A model generated the notes under the pieces. That model worked only from the letters and a program-made list of their open reading frames with translations. It ran no database searches and was not told where the DNA came from. From Bacteroidota bacterium (lineage in GTDB: Bacteria; Bacteroidota; Bacteroidia; UBA7662; JAIXUI01), in the NCBI GenBank assembly GCA_027484125.1, contig JAIXUI010000148.1, positions 1 to 64,000 on the forward strand: a stretch of 64,000 bases of DNA, written 5' to 3'. Numbering within the stretch: the first letter of the stretch is position 1; every line of letters starts with the position of its first letter. The translations under genes and the position numbers were made by a program. Positions 8,567-16,969 of this stretch are shown here, in pieces.

Positions 8567-9895
8567 ATGGAAATATTCATCATGGTATCCCAGTTGATTC
8601 TGGGACTTTCAATCTTAGTTACACTTCACGAATTTGGCCACTTCTGGGCAGCCCGTGCCTTCGGAATAAAAGTGGAGAAATTCTACCTCTTCTTTGATGC
8701 TTGGGGCAAAAAGCTCTTCTCTTTTAATTACAAAGGAACTGAGTACGGAATTGGTTGGCTACCGCTCGGTGGATATGTTAAAATATCCGGAATGGTGGAT
8801 GAGTCACTTGATACCGAACAATTAAAACAACCCGCAAGATCCGATGAATTCCGCTCGAAACCAGCTTGGCAACGCTTAATTGTGATGATAGGTGGGGTAT
8901 TTATCAACGCTTTACTTGGTGTTATCATCTTTACCTGTTTGCTCATATTCTACGGTGAGAAATACATTCCCAATAATCAGCTAAAGAATGGTATTCATGC
9001 TTCTGAGTTGGCAAGAGAAATTGGTCTGAAATCAGGAGATGTTTTGGTTTCAATCAATGGTGAGCCTGTTAGAAGATTTGATGAAATTGTAGGAAGTAAA
9101 GTTTTGCTGGGCCAAAACACAACAATTACTGTAAAACGTGGTAACGATTTAGTTGACATCATTGTCCCTAGAGATTTCACTGCCAAATTGTTGGAATCTG
9201 ATAAGTCAATGTTTGTTATGCCGAGGGTTCGATTCTCTGTAGAGCAAGTATCGAAAGGTAGTCCTGCTGCCGCGGCAGGCCTAAAAGATGGCGACAGCAT
9301 CATCAAAATTGCCGGTAGTCCAGTCTTGTATTTTGATGAGTTACAGACAGGACTAAAGCAAAATGCAGGTAAATCAATAGAATTAGAGGTTTTGCGTTCT
9401 GGAGTCAACACTTTGCTAAAAGTGGAAGTAAGCAAAGACGGAACAATAGGCTTTTATCCGAGAATTGAAACTCTACCTACAGAAACTAAAAAATACGGAG
9501 TAGCAGAGGCTTTACCTGCTGGTTACAACTTGGCTTCGAAAACCATTAACGATAACATCAAGGGTTTTGGGAGGGTTTTCTCAGGCGAAATCCCGGCGTC
9601 TAAAAGTTTCGGTGGGCCCATTGCTATCGCTAAAAAAATGTATGGAGGCGTTTGGGATTGGTATCGCTTCTGGATGACTACCGCTTTGCTATCTATTGTC
9701 CTTGCATTTATGAACATCCTACCTATTCCTGCACTTGATGGTGGGCACGTGTTGTTCCTGTTGTTTGAAATAGTTAGAGGCAAACCCGTAGGCGAAAAAT
9801 TTATGTTAGCGGCTCAATATGTGGGTATGGCCATTCTCATTGCGCTCATGGTATTTATATTCGGCAATGACATTTGGCAACATGTGCTTAAATAA
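8567..9895 (+). CDS. rseP: RIP metalloprotease RseP (site-2 protease)
   Basis: 442 residues, integral inner-membrane zinc protease that cuts transmembrane segments, classically anti-sigma factors during envelope stress. The zinc motif HEFGH is at residues 22-26 in the first membrane helix, and the third ligand motif is in NILPIPALDGGHVLF near residue 385. Two PDZ-like regions lie between (around GDVLVSING and GLKDGDSIIKIAG), as in Gram-negative RseP. Four membrane segments are visible. It sits between dxr and a small secreted protein whose start is 1 base after the rseP stop, so the genes are likely co-transcribed. Its substrate here is unknown. Confidence 0.94.
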   Translation: MEIFIMVSQLILGLSILVTLHEFGHFWAARAFGIKVEKFYLFFDAWGKKLFSFNYKGTEYGIGWLPLGGYVKISGMVDESLDTEQLKQPARSDEFRSKPAWQRLIVMIGGVFINALLGVIIFTCLLIFYGEKYIPNNQLKNGIHASELAREIGLKSGDVLVSINGEPVRRFDEIVGSKVLLGQNTTITVKRGNDLVDIIVPRDFTAKLLESDKSMFVMPRVRFSVEQVSKGSPAAAAGLKDGDSIIKIAGSPVLYFDELQTGLKQNAGKSIELEVLRSGVNTLLKVEVSKDGTIGFYPRIETLPTETKKYGVAEALPAGYNLASKTINDNIKGFGRVFSGEIPASKSFGGPIAIAKKMYGGVWDWYRFWMTTALLSIVLAFMNILPIPALDGGHVLFLLFEIVRGKPVGEKFMLAAQYVGMAILIALMVFIFGNDIWQHVLK

Positions 9896-9896
9896 G

Positions 9897-10643
9897 ATGT
9901 TTAGGGTCTTTGTAATTCTCCTTCTTCTCCATTCAATTACCCTTCATGCCCAAAAGAGGATTGCGCTTGTAGTTCCTTACAAGCCTAACGAACATTTTTC
10001 TGATGCTGACCACGAAATAGCTCATGGTAGTGAGCTCTCGGCAAGCAGAGTAAGGGAAATTATCAGAGAACGTTTGTCTGCATCTATTGCTCAAAAGCTA
10101 TCTGGCTTTGATAGCACTTTGTACTTTGCTAACCAAACTGCTGATACACAAGAAGACCTTCGTAAAATTTATAACTCCTTGGGATTTAGATTTATTTATT
10201 CGGGATCTGGAAAGAAAAAGGCAGAAGCCGATGAACGTTCTAGAGTTAGCATTAAAAATTTGTTTAGAAAAAAGGAATCCAATCAAGTTGCATACGTGCA
10301 AGATGATAAAGTGCTTCCCAATGAAGCCACTACGCGTTATTACGAAGCCTATATCACCAACAAGAACTTAATGCCTTATCTAGATTCAACTTATCAATTA
10401 GATAGGTTGATATTACTATCCATGTTCGAGTTGAAAACAAGAGCTGATTTATGCTTGGATAAGGCAGCCGGTATTTATCAACGGGAACTTTCTGTTCATT
10501 TCACCGTACTCGATAAAGACGGAAAGTCTAAAGGTGGTGATGTAGTTAGGATGCTTTTTCCTTCTAATTCTAATGATTTGGACGATATTCTGAATCATAC
10601 TCTCCCTGTTATTAGTCAGCATATTGCGCTGGAGGTGAGGTAA
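9897..10643 (+). CDS. Secreted or periplasmic protein of unknown function
   Basis: I do not recognise the family. I place the start at the ATG at 9897, one base after the rseP stop, because it gives a good signal peptide (MFRVFVILLLLHSITLHAQ); a longer reading from 9819 would run inside rseP and precede the signal peptide. The mature part is about 230 residues, mixed alpha/beta, with a basic segment (KKKAEADERSR...LFRKKES) and the stretch LSVHFTVLDKDGKSKGGD. No cysteine pair, transmembrane segment or catalytic motif stands out. It is followed after 4 bases by an SGNH hydrolase gene, so it may belong to that envelope-modification cluster. Confidence 0.7.
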   Translation: MFRVFVILLLLHSITLHAQKRIALVVPYKPNEHFSDADHEIAHGSELSASRVREIIRERLSASIAQKLSGFDSTLYFANQTADTQEDLRKIYNSLGFRFIYSGSGKKKAEADERSRVSIKNLFRKKESNQVAYVQDDKVLPNEATTRYYEAYITNKNLMPYLDSTYQLDRLILLSMFELKTRADLCLDKAAGIYQRELSVHFTVLDKDGKSKGGDVVRMLFPSNSNDLDDILNHTLPVISQHIALEVR

Positions 10644-10647
10644 ATCC

Positions 10648-12051
10648 ATGAGAAAAAGCAACAACAGACCGGTTACTTTCGGGCCGTTAATGGCAACTTT
10701 ATGTTTGGCAATTTTCATTGCTTGGCTTGGTTCTTTCATTCCTGAGTCCAATGCATTAGGCCTCAATTTAAAATCCTACAGTTTGTTTTCTGAAATCCAA
10801 CCTAAAAGAGAAAGCAAGGGAACACGACATGTAAGGAAGACAAAAAAACAAGCCACGTCACTTGGATTATCTGATACTTCATCTTCATTAATCGACACAA
10901 CTACCGGCATCGGACTTGCGAAAATCATTCTTCCCGAATATCCTGTTGGACCTATTCCCATTGAAGATTTTGGTGATTCCATACCCAATTTTCAATATTT
11001 GAAATCGGCACTAGATTCACTTCAGACTAATCCTGAAAATAGAAAAGTTCGAATTGGTTATTTTGGTGATAGTGCGATTGAGGGAGATTTGGTTACACAG
11101 GATTTGCGTCGATTTTTTCAAAAGACTTATGGTGGTAACGGGGTTGGATGGGTACCGATTACCAGTCCGGTTGCCGCATTTCGTTCTACAATTAAGCATC
11201 AATTTTCTGACAACTGGTCTTCCTATACTTGGATGTCACCCAAAAAGGTGTCTGCATCTATGGGCTGGGGCGGAACCTTGGCATTGCCCTCTTCCAATGA
11301 AACATCATGGGTGCGATTTAGTCAAAAAGGAGCACCTGCTCCAGCAAACCTCTACCTCAGAAATCGATACTTCCAACATCAACTTGAAATCGGAGATACA
11401 CAGATACAAGTAGATAGTTCTTCAAGGCTTCAGAGTCTAAGCTTGGGTGCCAGCAAAAGCTATTTTATACAATGGCCCGCAGGTGCTCGGGATGAAGTTT
11501 ATGGTGTTAGCTTTGAAAGTAACCGAGGCGTAATTCTCGACAATCTAAGCTTAAGAGGAAATAGTGGTCTGCCGTTGTCCCAGCTCAGCGTTAACTTAAC
11601 CAAGCAGTTCAGCCGACACTTGCCCTATCAATGTTTGGTCCTTCAATATGGACTCAATGTAGCCAGTCCGGAACTTACCTCGCTTTATTGGTATGAAGTA
11701 GGTTTGAGGCGTGCAGTTCGTCATCTGAAAAAGTTGTTTCCCAATACCACTATTCTTATGATAGGTGTTGGAGATAAAAGCGCAAGAATTGAGGGAGAAT
11801 ACAAAACTGACCCCAGTATTCCTCATATCTTGTCCATTCAGCGAAAAATAGCCATGGAAGAGAAAATTTGTTTCTGGAGCCTCTTTCATGCCATGGGTGG
11901 AGAAAATGCTGCACTTGACTGGATTGCACAAAATCCTCCATTACTTGCCAAAGACTATACCCATTTAAGCCCGGCTGGTGCTAGGAAAGTGGCTGGTTTA
12001 ATTGAACAAGCTTTAAAATCGACCCTGAAATCTAATATTACCATGCCATGA
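10648..12051 (+). CDS. SGNH/GDSL-family hydrolase, membrane-anchored (first of pair)
   Basis: 467 residues with an N-terminal signal anchor (about residues 12-30, FGPLMATLCLAIFIAWLGSF), so the domain faces the periplasm. The SGNH block I appears as IGYFGDSAIEGD, with the catalytic Ser in GDS; a block III-like YGLN follows, and the C-terminal block V is DYTHLSPAG, giving the Asp and His of the triad. The long insert between block I and III resembles the carbohydrate-binding jelly-roll seen in peptidoglycan and alginate O-acetyltransferases. It overlaps the next SGNH gene by 4 bases (ATGA) and an MBOAT acyltransferase follows, so a role in transferring or removing O-acetyl groups on a surface glycan is likely. 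The substrate is unknown. Confidence 0.78.
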   Translation: MRKSNNRPVTFGPLMATLCLAIFIAWLGSFIPESNALGLNLKSYSLFSEIQPKRESKGTRHVRKTKKQATSLGLSDTSSSLIDTTTGIGLAKIILPEYPVGPIPIEDFGDSIPNFQYLKSALDSLQTNPENRKVRIGYFGDSAIEGDLVTQDLRRFFQKTYGGNGVGWVPITSPVAAFRSTIKHQFSDNWSSYTWMSPKKVSASMGWGGTLALPSSNETSWVRFSQKGAPAPANLYLRNRYFQHQLEIGDTQIQVDSSSRLQSLSLGASKSYFIQWPAGARDEVYGVSFESNRGVILDNLSLRGNSGLPLSQLSVNLTKQFSRHLPYQCLVLQYGLNVASPELTSLYWYEVGLRRAVRHLKKLFPNTTILMIGVGDKSARIEGEYKTDPSIPHILSIQRKIAMEEKICFWSLFHAMGGENAALDWIAQNPPLLAKDYTHLSPAGARKVAGLIEQALKSTLKSNITMP

Positions 12052-13391
12052 GGTTCCGAGTAGTTCTGTTTTTAATCATGGCGATGTTAGCATTAGGCTT
12101 TACCAATGAAGCCTATGCCGCACGAAAGAAGAAAGCAAAATCCAGCAAATCGACCGGAAAGAAAAAAAGCAAGAAGGGGCGTAAGTATAAAAGAGGAAAG
12201 AAACTAAAACGAGTTCCTTTCCGCCTTCGCAATGATCCATCTCGACATTGGAAAGGAACAATTAAGCGTTTTACAGGATACAATTCCATTGAAAATGACC
12301 CTTATTTGGTGAATTTTCTGACAAAACTTGATACACTTGAATCGAGTAAGCGTGGAATCATCAACATCTTACATGTTGGAGATAGTCATATTCAAGCTGA
12401 TTTATTCACTGGAACTTTACGTCGTAAGCTTCAACAAAAGTTCGGACATGCAGGCCGCGGACTGGTATTCCCTTATCGCGTTGCCGGAACTAATGAACCC
12501 TTCGATTTGCGCTCTGGTTCGGAAAGTTCATGGAGTTCGAAACGAATGGTGCATCCTGAAAAACCACAAGCCATAGGTATAAGCGGAATTACCTTAGAAT
12601 CTACCGGTACAGACTTTTCTCTTTGGTGTGAAACTCGTGCTTTAGAGGATAGTTTCACACGGATACAAGTGTTTTCCAATGGATGTGCAATATCAATTAC
12701 TGACGAACTAGGGCAGTTTGCGGTCAAAAAGTCGGCAGATTTTGAAGAAGTTAGTTTGTTTCAGTTCAAACAACCACTTCGAAAGCTTCAACTTAAATCC
12801 GCCAATGGGAATTGCAGGATGAACTTATATGGGATAAATCTACTCAATGAGCATGAACACGGTATTCGTTATCATGCCGCAGGTGTAAATGGTGCCAGAG
12901 TTGATCATCTAAACATCGCAGAGAAATGGTTGGATCAAACTTTTGCACTTACTCCCGATTTAATCATTGTTTCACTTGGCACTAACGATTCCAATCAACC
13001 TGCTTTCGATGCAGTAAAATTTGCTCAAGAGATTGAAAATCTTTGCTGTAAAATTCGAGAAGTTCACCCCAAAGCAGCTTTGTTGTTTACACTCCCACCT
13101 GATTTTGGGCCTGGACCTAGGAGGAAATCTCGCAGAAGTGGCGGAATTCCTGCTGATCAACCCGCTCAACGTGCTGCTTTAGAGGTAGTAAAAGCCAAGG
13201 CGGCAAGTATCGGTTTTGCCTATTGGGACTTTAGGCGGGTTATGGGTGGCCCAGGCTCAAGGGCTGATTGGGTGAAAAAAGGATTGATGCAGTCTGATCG
13301 CGTGCATCTCACGGCCACTGGTTATGCTTTACAGGCAGAAATGTTATACGAAGCGCTTCTTTCATCTCTTTACCCGGATGCCCGTGATTGA
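12048..13391 (+). CDS. SGNH/GDSL-family hydrolase, secreted (second of pair)
   Basis: 447 residues, signal peptide at 1-24 (ends EAYAA), then an extremely Lys/Ser-rich linker of about 40 residues (KKKAKSSKSTGKKKSKKG) that could hold the protein to acidic envelope polymers. Block I is ILHVGDSHIQAD, block III is SLGTNDSN, and block V is SDRVHLTATGY, so Ser, Gly, Asn and the Asp-His pair of the SGNH fold are all present. Its start overlaps the stop of the preceding SGNH gene as ATGA, indicating translational coupling. Two adjacent homologous SGNH proteins before an MBOAT gene suggest sequential steps or two acceptor specificities of O-acetylation. Confidence 0.8.
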   Translation: MRFRVVLFLIMAMLALGFTNEAYAARKKKAKSSKSTGKKKSKKGRKYKRGKKLKRVPFRLRNDPSRHWKGTIKRFTGYNSIENDPYLVNFLTKLDTLESSKRGIINILHVGDSHIQADLFTGTLRRKLQQKFGHAGRGLVFPYRVAGTNEPFDLRSGSESSWSSKRMVHPEKPQAIGISGITLESTGTDFSLWCETRALEDSFTRIQVFSNGCAISITDELGQFAVKKSADFEEVSLFQFKQPLRKLQLKSANGNCRMNLYGINLLNEHEHGIRYHAAGVNGARVDHLNIAEKWLDQTFALTPDLIIVSLGTNDSNQPAFDAVKFAQEIENLCCKIREVHPKAALLFTLPPDFGPGPRRKSRRSGGIPADQPAQRAALEVVKAKAASIGFAYWDFRRVMGGPGSRADWVKKGLMQSDRVHLTATGYALQAEMLYEALLSSLYPDARD

Positions 13392-14856
13392 TTGGTCCAA
13401 TGTTGTCAAGCTGTTGCAGTATCACCCACAACAGCCTCTCATGTTCAACACCGGATTGTTTCTGCTTCTTTTTCCGGTTGTTTTCCTGATTTATGTACTG
13501 CTTTCTAACCAAACAAGAAAAGGTGCAATAACGTGGCTTGTTTTTTTCTCTCTATTCTTCTACTATAAATCCAGTGGGATATACTGGACTTTATTACTCG
13601 CTAATGGACTGTTTAACTGGTGGATGGGTGGCGCTATCAGCAAAAGTTCGAGTCAAAAAATGGCTAAGCTTTGGTTAATCATTGCTTTGATTGGTGATTT
13701 GGGACTTTTAGCTGTCTTCAAATACTTCAATTTATTTGGCACCTTATGGAGTGATCTTACCGGAACTTCATTCACTCAGTTAAACTGGGTATTACCGGTA
13801 GGTATTTCCTTTTTTACCTTCGAATCAATCAGTTATGTCGTGGATTTGTATCGAGGTGAAATTAAGCGCACTGAACATAACTTTCTCGATTACGCCTTTT
13901 TCGTGACCTTTTTTCCAAGATTGGTGGCTGGGCCCATTGTGAGGGCGGCTGATGTGCTTCCTCAAGTACGTCAATTAGTTCCGCTAAATCGCGCTGAAGC
14001 CTCGATAGCGTTTTCACTCATTAGCCTTGGTTTAGTTAAGAAAGCAGTGATTTCAGATTACATCTCGGTCAATTTTGTGGACCGTGTCATGGATAGTCCG
14101 ATGCAGTTTTCCGGAGTAGAGAATCTGTTGGCAGTATATGGTTATGCCTTGCAGATTTTTTGTGACTTTTCCGGTTACAGCGATATGGCCATTGGCATTG
14201 CGCTCTTGTTTGGTTTTCGACTTACGGATAACTTCCTTCAGCCATACCAAAGTACTAACATTACCGAATTTTGGAGAAGGTGGCACATTTCGCTATCCTC
14301 CTGGCTTCGAGATTATTTATACATCCCACTTGGTGGAAATCGATGTGCACCTTGGCGACAAAATTTGAACTTGATGATAACCATGTTGCTCGGTGGTTTA
14401 TGGCATGGCGCAAGTTGGAATTTCTTGCTGTGGGGTGGACTTCATGGTACTGCTTTGGTAGTTGAGAAGCGTTTCAAATCATTGTTTGGCTCAACGAAAG
14501 ATGGTTCATTCAAGAAGCTTTTTTCTTGGTTTCTTACTTTTCATTTCGTGTGTTTCTGCTGGATATTCTTCCGCATACCAGATTTTGAATCCGCCATCAA
14601 CCAACTAACCCAAATCACCACTGCTTTTCATCCTGAAATTTTCCTCCAATGGATTCAAGGTTTTCCAATGGTGGCTGTTATGATGCTGTTGGCGATAGGC
14701 ATACAATTTTTACCCGCAACAACATTGAAAAAACGTTCAGAAAGTGAGTTTGCTTGGCCATTATGGGTAAATGGCTTAGCACTTGGCCTGGTAATTTGGT
14801 TGGTTATTCAAACTAAAACCTCTGATATTCAGCCATTTATTTATTTCCAGTTTTAA
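13378..14856 (+). CDS. MBOAT-family O-acyltransferase (AlgI/PatA-like)
   Basis: From the ATG at 13378 the protein has about 492 residues; an upstream ATG at 13324 would run 68 bases into the SGNH gene and adds no recognisable sequence, so I prefer 13378 (14-base overlap). About ten membrane helices are visible. MBOAT signatures: PVGISFFTFESISYVVDLYRG, FFPRLVAGPI, FCDFSGYSDMAIGIALLFGF, NFLQPY.S.NITEFWRRWHISLSSWLRDYLYIPLGG, and GGLWHGASWNFLLWGGLHG with the catalytic His. In AlgI/PatA systems the MBOAT protein passes acetyl groups across the membrane to a periplasmic SGNH transferase, matching the two genes upstream. The end overlaps the convergent PAP2 gene by 20 bases. Confidence 0.92.
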   Translation: MPVIDWSNVVKLLQYHPQQPLMFNTGLFLLLFPVVFLIYVLLSNQTRKGAITWLVFFSLFFYYKSSGIYWTLLLANGLFNWWMGGAISKSSSQKMAKLWLIIALIGDLGLLAVFKYFNLFGTLWSDLTGTSFTQLNWVLPVGISFFTFESISYVVDLYRGEIKRTEHNFLDYAFFVTFFPRLVAGPIVRAADVLPQVRQLVPLNRAEASIAFSLISLGLVKKAVISDYISVNFVDRVMDSPMQFSGVENLLAVYGYALQIFCDFSGYSDMAIGIALLFGFRLTDNFLQPYQSTNITEFWRRWHISLSSWLRDYLYIPLGGNRCAPWRQNLNLMITMLLGGLWHGASWNFLLWGGLHGTALVVEKRFKSLFGSTKDGSFKKLFSWFLTFHFVCFCWIFFRIPDFESAINQLTQITTAFHPEIFLQWIQGFPMVAVMMLLAIGIQFLPATTLKKRSESEFAWPLWVNGLALGLVIWLVIQTKTSDIQPFIYFQF

Positions 14857-15502
14857 TCGGCCAACTTAAATATACTATCGTGGCTACCAACATACCTATC
14901 GTAGCCCCGGCAATGGTATCATTGAAGAAATGTTGCCCGAGGTATATCCTGGAGTAAGCAGCAAGGGTTGCTAAAATAAAGAATGGAAATGCATAGCGCC
15001 GTTTAGGATTCAAAAGAGCCAACATCCAGAACAGTGCGAATGCTGAAGCAGAATGCCCGGATGGAAAACTATTCATGGCGTGTTGTTCAACACCCGGAAT
15101 GCTTCTTATCATCTCGCCTAATTGTTTGAAATGAAGGGAGGGGCGAGCTACCTCACTGAATGGGCCATGCTTAAGGGATTGAACGACCAAAGAGGTAGCT
15201 ATTCCGGCTAAAGCAAGTCTCCATGCTTTTGGTCGATTGGTAGCGAGATAAACAAGCACTGCTAGCAACAGCATAAATCCATCACCCAGGTACGTGAGGT
15301 TACGCATCAAAACATCCATCCAAGGGCTATGAAAGCTGGTGAGTACTCGAAAGCTTTCTTCCTTAGGCACCAAGGCCATGGTGCTCCAACCCGATAACAA
15401 CAATATCGTGGCCGGTGCCCAAAAACCAGCTTTGGGAATAACTGATTTTATTCCCTGAATATCAGAGAGTTGGGGTGTTGGATTGGATAAATCCACGGCC
15501 AT
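14837..15502 (-). CDS. PAP2-superfamily membrane phosphatase
   Basis: 221 residues, about five membrane helices. The acid-phosphatase signature is present: a Lys...RP element (KHGPFSEVARP), PSGHSA with the catalytic His, and SRIYLGQHFFND, matching SRx5Hx3D. Enzymes of this fold dephosphorylate lipid phosphates such as phosphatidic acid, phosphatidylglycerophosphate or undecaprenyl pyrophosphate; which one applies cannot be read here. The start at 15502 lies 41 bases inside the end of hutH on the same strand, so it is the last gene of a hisS-hutH-PAP2 run. Its 3' end overlaps the convergent MBOAT gene by 20 bases, leaving no space for a separate terminator. Confidence 0.88.
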   Translation of the reverse strand: MAVDLSNPTPQLSDIQGIKSVIPKAGFWAPATILLLSGWSTMALVPKEESFRVLTSFHSPWMDVLMRNLTYLGDGFMLLLAVLVYLATNRPKAWRLALAGIATSLVVQSLKHGPFSEVARPSLHFKQLGEMIRSIPGVEQHAMNSFPSGHSASAFALFWMLALLNPKRRYAFPFFILATLAAYSRIYLGQHFFNDTIAGATIGMLVATIVYLSWPIKTGNK

Positions 15503-16952
15503 TATGAATATCTATTGACAAAATACGATCGGTTTCTACTACCGGTACAACCTTCCTCCAGCGCTCCATTACTTGACAGATAGAAGGAGAGGATTGTAGT
15601 GGTTTTCTAAAATGCAAAGCCTGACTGATGTTGAGCATCTCGATGGAAAACAGGCTATAAGTGTTGTCAAGAACGCGATAGAGTTTGGTAGCAGCATTGG
15701 CACCCATGCTCACATGGTCTTCTTGTCCGTTTGAAGAAGGAATGCTATCTACAGAGGCTGGGGTGCAAAGCTGCTTGTTCTGACTAACAATAGAAGCAGC
15801 GGTGTATTGTGGAATCATCAGCCCTGAGTTTAAACCAGGATTGGCTACTAAAAATGGTGGTAATCCACGTTCTCCGCTGATGAGTTTATAAACCCTACGC
15901 TCGCTGATATGACCTAATTCATGAAGGCCAATTGCGAGATAGTCCATAGCCAAAGCCAATGGTTGGCCATGGAAGTTGCCACCGGAGAGTATCGCGTCTT
16001 CTTCGGGGAAAACATTGGGATTGTCAGTAACTGAATTGAGTTCTGTTTCTACAACCTGTCGAACATGTTCTACAACTTGTTTGCTCGCTCCATGAACCTG
16101 AGGCACACACCGGAATGAATAAGGGTCTTGTACGTGGACCTTTTCACTCGCTTGAATTTCACTGCCTTTGAGCCAGTTGAGTATTTGATTGGCCGTGTGA
16201 ATCTGTCCTTTATGAGGCCTAATTCGATGCAATTCAGGTCTGAATGGCTCTGATTTTCCATCGAAGGCATCTAATGCAGCAGCTGCGAGAAAGTCGGCCC
16301 AATGGGCTAAGCGCTCAGTTTCTAACACACACCAACTGGCATAAGCCAGCATGAACTGTGTTCCATTGAGTAAAGCCAGTCCTTCTTTGGCTCCTAATTT
16401 AACGGGTTGAAGTCCTGCTTTTTGAAGCGCTTCGGATGCTTCCATGATTTGTCCATGGGCTTTCACTTTTCCGTCGCCAATCAAGGGAAGGCACAAATGG
16501 GCGAGGGGAGCTAAATCTCCCGAGGCGCCCAAGGAACCTTGGTTATAGACTACTGGAAGAATATTTAGGTTGTATAATTCCAACAAAAGTTGAACTGTAG
16601 CAGGATTAACAGCTGAATGTCCGTAGGATAAGGATTGTACTTTTAAAAACAACATCAGCCTGACCAAGTGGTCAGGAACAAGTTCTCCACATCCGCAGGC
16701 ATGAGAGCGAACAAGGTTGTGTTGAAGTTGGCTTAAGTCTTCTTCCGGGATAGCAATGTTGCATAAAGAGCCAAAGCCTGTATTGATGCCGTAGTACAAG
16801 CGGTCGTTTGACTGTAGCTTGTTCTGAAGGTATTGGTAACTCGCCGCGATATTGGCTTCTGCTTGCGGGCTTAAACTGATTTTAACTTCCCCGAGTGCTA
16901 CTGATCTGATTTGTTCGATGGTGAGCGGAAGTCCTGCCTGAATGACTCGCAT
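15462..16952 (-). CDS. hutH: Histidine ammonia-lyase
   Basis: 496 residues, normal length. Removes ammonia from L-histidine to give urocanate. The Ala-Ser-Gly triplet that cyclises into the MIO cofactor is at 143-145 in GSLGASGDLAPLAHL. The catalytic Tyr lies in LYYGINTGFGSL (residues 52-63). The substrate-selecting position reads Ser-His (83-84, LVRSHACGCG), as in histidine lyases, not the residues of tyrosine or phenylalanine lyases. None of the other hut genes is nearby; instead it lies 17 bases after hisS. Whether it feeds a full degradation pathway depends on genes outside the window. Confidence 0.92.
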   Translation of the reverse strand: MRVIQAGLPLTIEQIRSVALGEVKISLSPQAEANIAASYQYLQNKLQSNDRLYYGINTGFGSLCNIAIPEEDLSQLQHNLVRSHACGCGELVPDHLVRLMLFLKVQSLSYGHSAVNPATVQLLLELYNLNILPVVYNQGSLGASGDLAPLAHLCLPLIGDGKVKAHGQIMEASEALQKAGLQPVKLGAKEGLALLNGTQFMLAYASWCVLETERLAHWADFLAAAALDAFDGKSEPFRPELHRIRPHKGQIHTANQILNWLKGSEIQASEKVHVQDPYSFRCVPQVHGASKQVVEHVRQVVETELNSVTDNPNVFPEEDAILSGGNFHGQPLALAMDYLAIGLHELGHISERRVYKLISGERGLPPFLVANPGLNSGLMIPQYTAASIVSQNKQLCTPASVDSIPSSNGQEDHVSMGANAATKLYRVLDNTYSLFSIEMLNISQALHFRKPLQSSPSICQVMERWRKVVPVVETDRILSIDIHNGRGFIQSNTPTL

Positions 16953-16969
16953 GTTCTGATTTTATAGGC

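Noticed and set aside
8995-9435. Minus-strand frame of 146 codons inside rseP
   Set aside because: Lies wholly antisense to a well-supported gene and its translation has no domain.
13324-13377. N-terminal extension of the MBOAT protein
   Set aside because: It would overlap the SGNH gene by 68 bases and adds polar residues not typical of the family; 13378 is a better start.
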